Source of the DNA: Haliea sp040222615
GTDB lineage: Bacteria; Pseudomonadota; Gammaproteobacteria; Pseudomonadales; Halieaceae
Reading direction: 5' to 3'
Assembly: GCF_040222615.1 (NCBI RefSeq)
Contig: NZ_JAVKCQ010000209.1
Span: 1-42,207, forward strand
DNA: 42,207 nt
In this document: piece after piece, positions 41,976 to 42,207 of the stretch
Position numbering within the stretch: the first letter of the stretch is position 1
Layout of the letters: each line of letters starts with the position of its first letter
Notes under the pieces: generated by a model
Told to the model about the DNA's origin: nothing
What the model saw: the letters and a program-made list of their open reading frames with translations, nothing else
Databases searched by the model: none
Translations under genes and position numbers: made by a program

Positions 41976-42207
41976 CTACCGGAAGCCCCACTTATAGCCG
42001 GCCTGGTCTGCGTGGCTTCGGAAGCCCCATTTGTAGCCAGCTTGGTCCGCATAGCTACGAAAGCCCCACTTGTAGCCGGCTTGGTCGGCGTAGCTGCGGA
42101 AGCCCCACTTGTAGCCGGCCTGGTCCGCGTAGCTGCGGAAGCCCCACTTGTAGCCGGCCTGGTCTGCGTAGCTGCGGAATCCCCACTTGTAGCCGGCCTG
42201 GTCGGCA
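41976..42207 (-). CDS. 3' end of a tandem-repeat peptide/protein gene (13-residue units)
   Basis: Partial minus-strand reading frame; the 5' end lies outside the window. It is open over 76 codons and ends with TAG at 41978-41976. It consists of five full copies and one shortened copy of ADQAGYKWGFRSY; the last unit stops after the Arg, and the fifth has His for the final Tyr. Each unit has aromatic residues at alternate positions (Y6, W8, F10) plus Y13, with K7, R11 and D2, and no Cys. A strong terminator follows. I do not recognise the family. Options are a multi-core precursor peptide (RiPP-like or protease-processed), a repetitive secreted or structural protein, or a ligand for the neighbouring propeller kinases. 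A signal or leader peptide cannot be checked because the N terminus is missing. Confidence 0.8.
   Translation of the reverse strand, partial: ADQAGYKWGFRSYADQAGYKWGFRSYADQAGYKWGFRSYADQAGYKWGFRSYADQAGYKWGFRSHADQAGYKWGFR
41979..42207 (-). repeat. 39-bp tandem repeat array, six units in view
   Basis: Direct repeats with a 39-bp period and no spacers, in frame with the coding sequence at 41976-42207. The units nearest the window end are almost identical (units 2 and 3 differ at one base), while those near the stop codon are more diverged. This suggests expansion within the upstream part. The array probably continues beyond the window. The exact in-frame period and the continuous coding frame exclude a CRISPR array. 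Confidence 0.95.

Noticed and set aside
41979..42207. The 39-bp repeats considered as a CRISPR array
   Set aside because: The repeats abut with no spacers, keep one reading frame and end in a stop codon with a terminator; no cas genes are visible.

Overview
The window is high-GC DNA, by eye about 60-68% GC over most of its length. It looks like a chromosome segment of a marine, lipid- or steroid-degrading gammaproteobacterium, and a Halieaceae/Cellvibrionales-type organism is my best guess. The reasons are the recN-hrcA-grpE-dnaK-dnaJ-dapB gene order, the presence of HrcA together with sigma-32-like promoters, an aceK gene, and many acyl-CoA, P450 and Rieske genes with TetR regulators. This placement is inference. 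I see no tRNA, rRNA, insertion sequence or CRISPR array.

Layout. (1) 1-2905: the end of a cytochrome P450, a KshA-like Rieske oxygenase, an acetoacetate-decarboxylase-family protein and a convergent TetR regulator, probably a catabolic module. (2) 2969-11487: recN (minus strand), then hrcA, grpE, dnaK, dnaJ, dapB and a thioredoxin-TPR protein (CnoX-like) on the plus strand. Near-identical sigma-32-type promoters precede grpE and dnaK. (3) 11497-21640, minus strand: a compact five-gene operon, OmpA/TPR protein -> membrane Ser/Thr kinase -> secreted CHAT protease -> TpsA exoprotein -> TpsB transporter, with a strong sigma-70-type promoter upstream. I know of no described system with this composition. 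(4) 22291-28968, plus strand: two acyl-CoA dehydrogenases, an LLM flavin oxidoreductase, an SDR, aceK and a histidine-phosphatase-fold protein, with several 1-nt start/stop overlaps. (5) 28955-33214, minus strand: tag, a MATE transporter, a tandem (double) TetR and tesB. A plus-strand crotonase-family gene (33338-34096) follows.

(6) 34136-41816, minus strand: two very large sensor kinases with double beta-propeller plus Y_Y_Y sensor regions, in noticeably AT-richer DNA. The upstream one is a complete hybrid kinase (HisKA, HATPase, REC, Hpt). The downstream one has an ATPase domain but no convincing phospho-acceptor His. (7) 41976-42207, minus strand: the 3' end of a gene made of tandem 39-bp units, each encoding the 13-residue peptide ADQAGYKWGFRSY. 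The stop codon is followed by a strong Rho-independent terminator. Nine of the ten variable DNA positions among the six units are synonymous, so the peptide itself is conserved. The gene lies immediately upstream of the two orphan sensor kinases.

The two best candidates for undescribed biology are the repeat-peptide gene with its neighbouring propeller kinases, and the OmpA-kinase-CHAT-two-partner-secretion operon. In the latter the genes suggest a cell-surface exoprotein exported by TpsB, an envelope protease and a transmembrane kinase working together; that functional link is inference from gene order.
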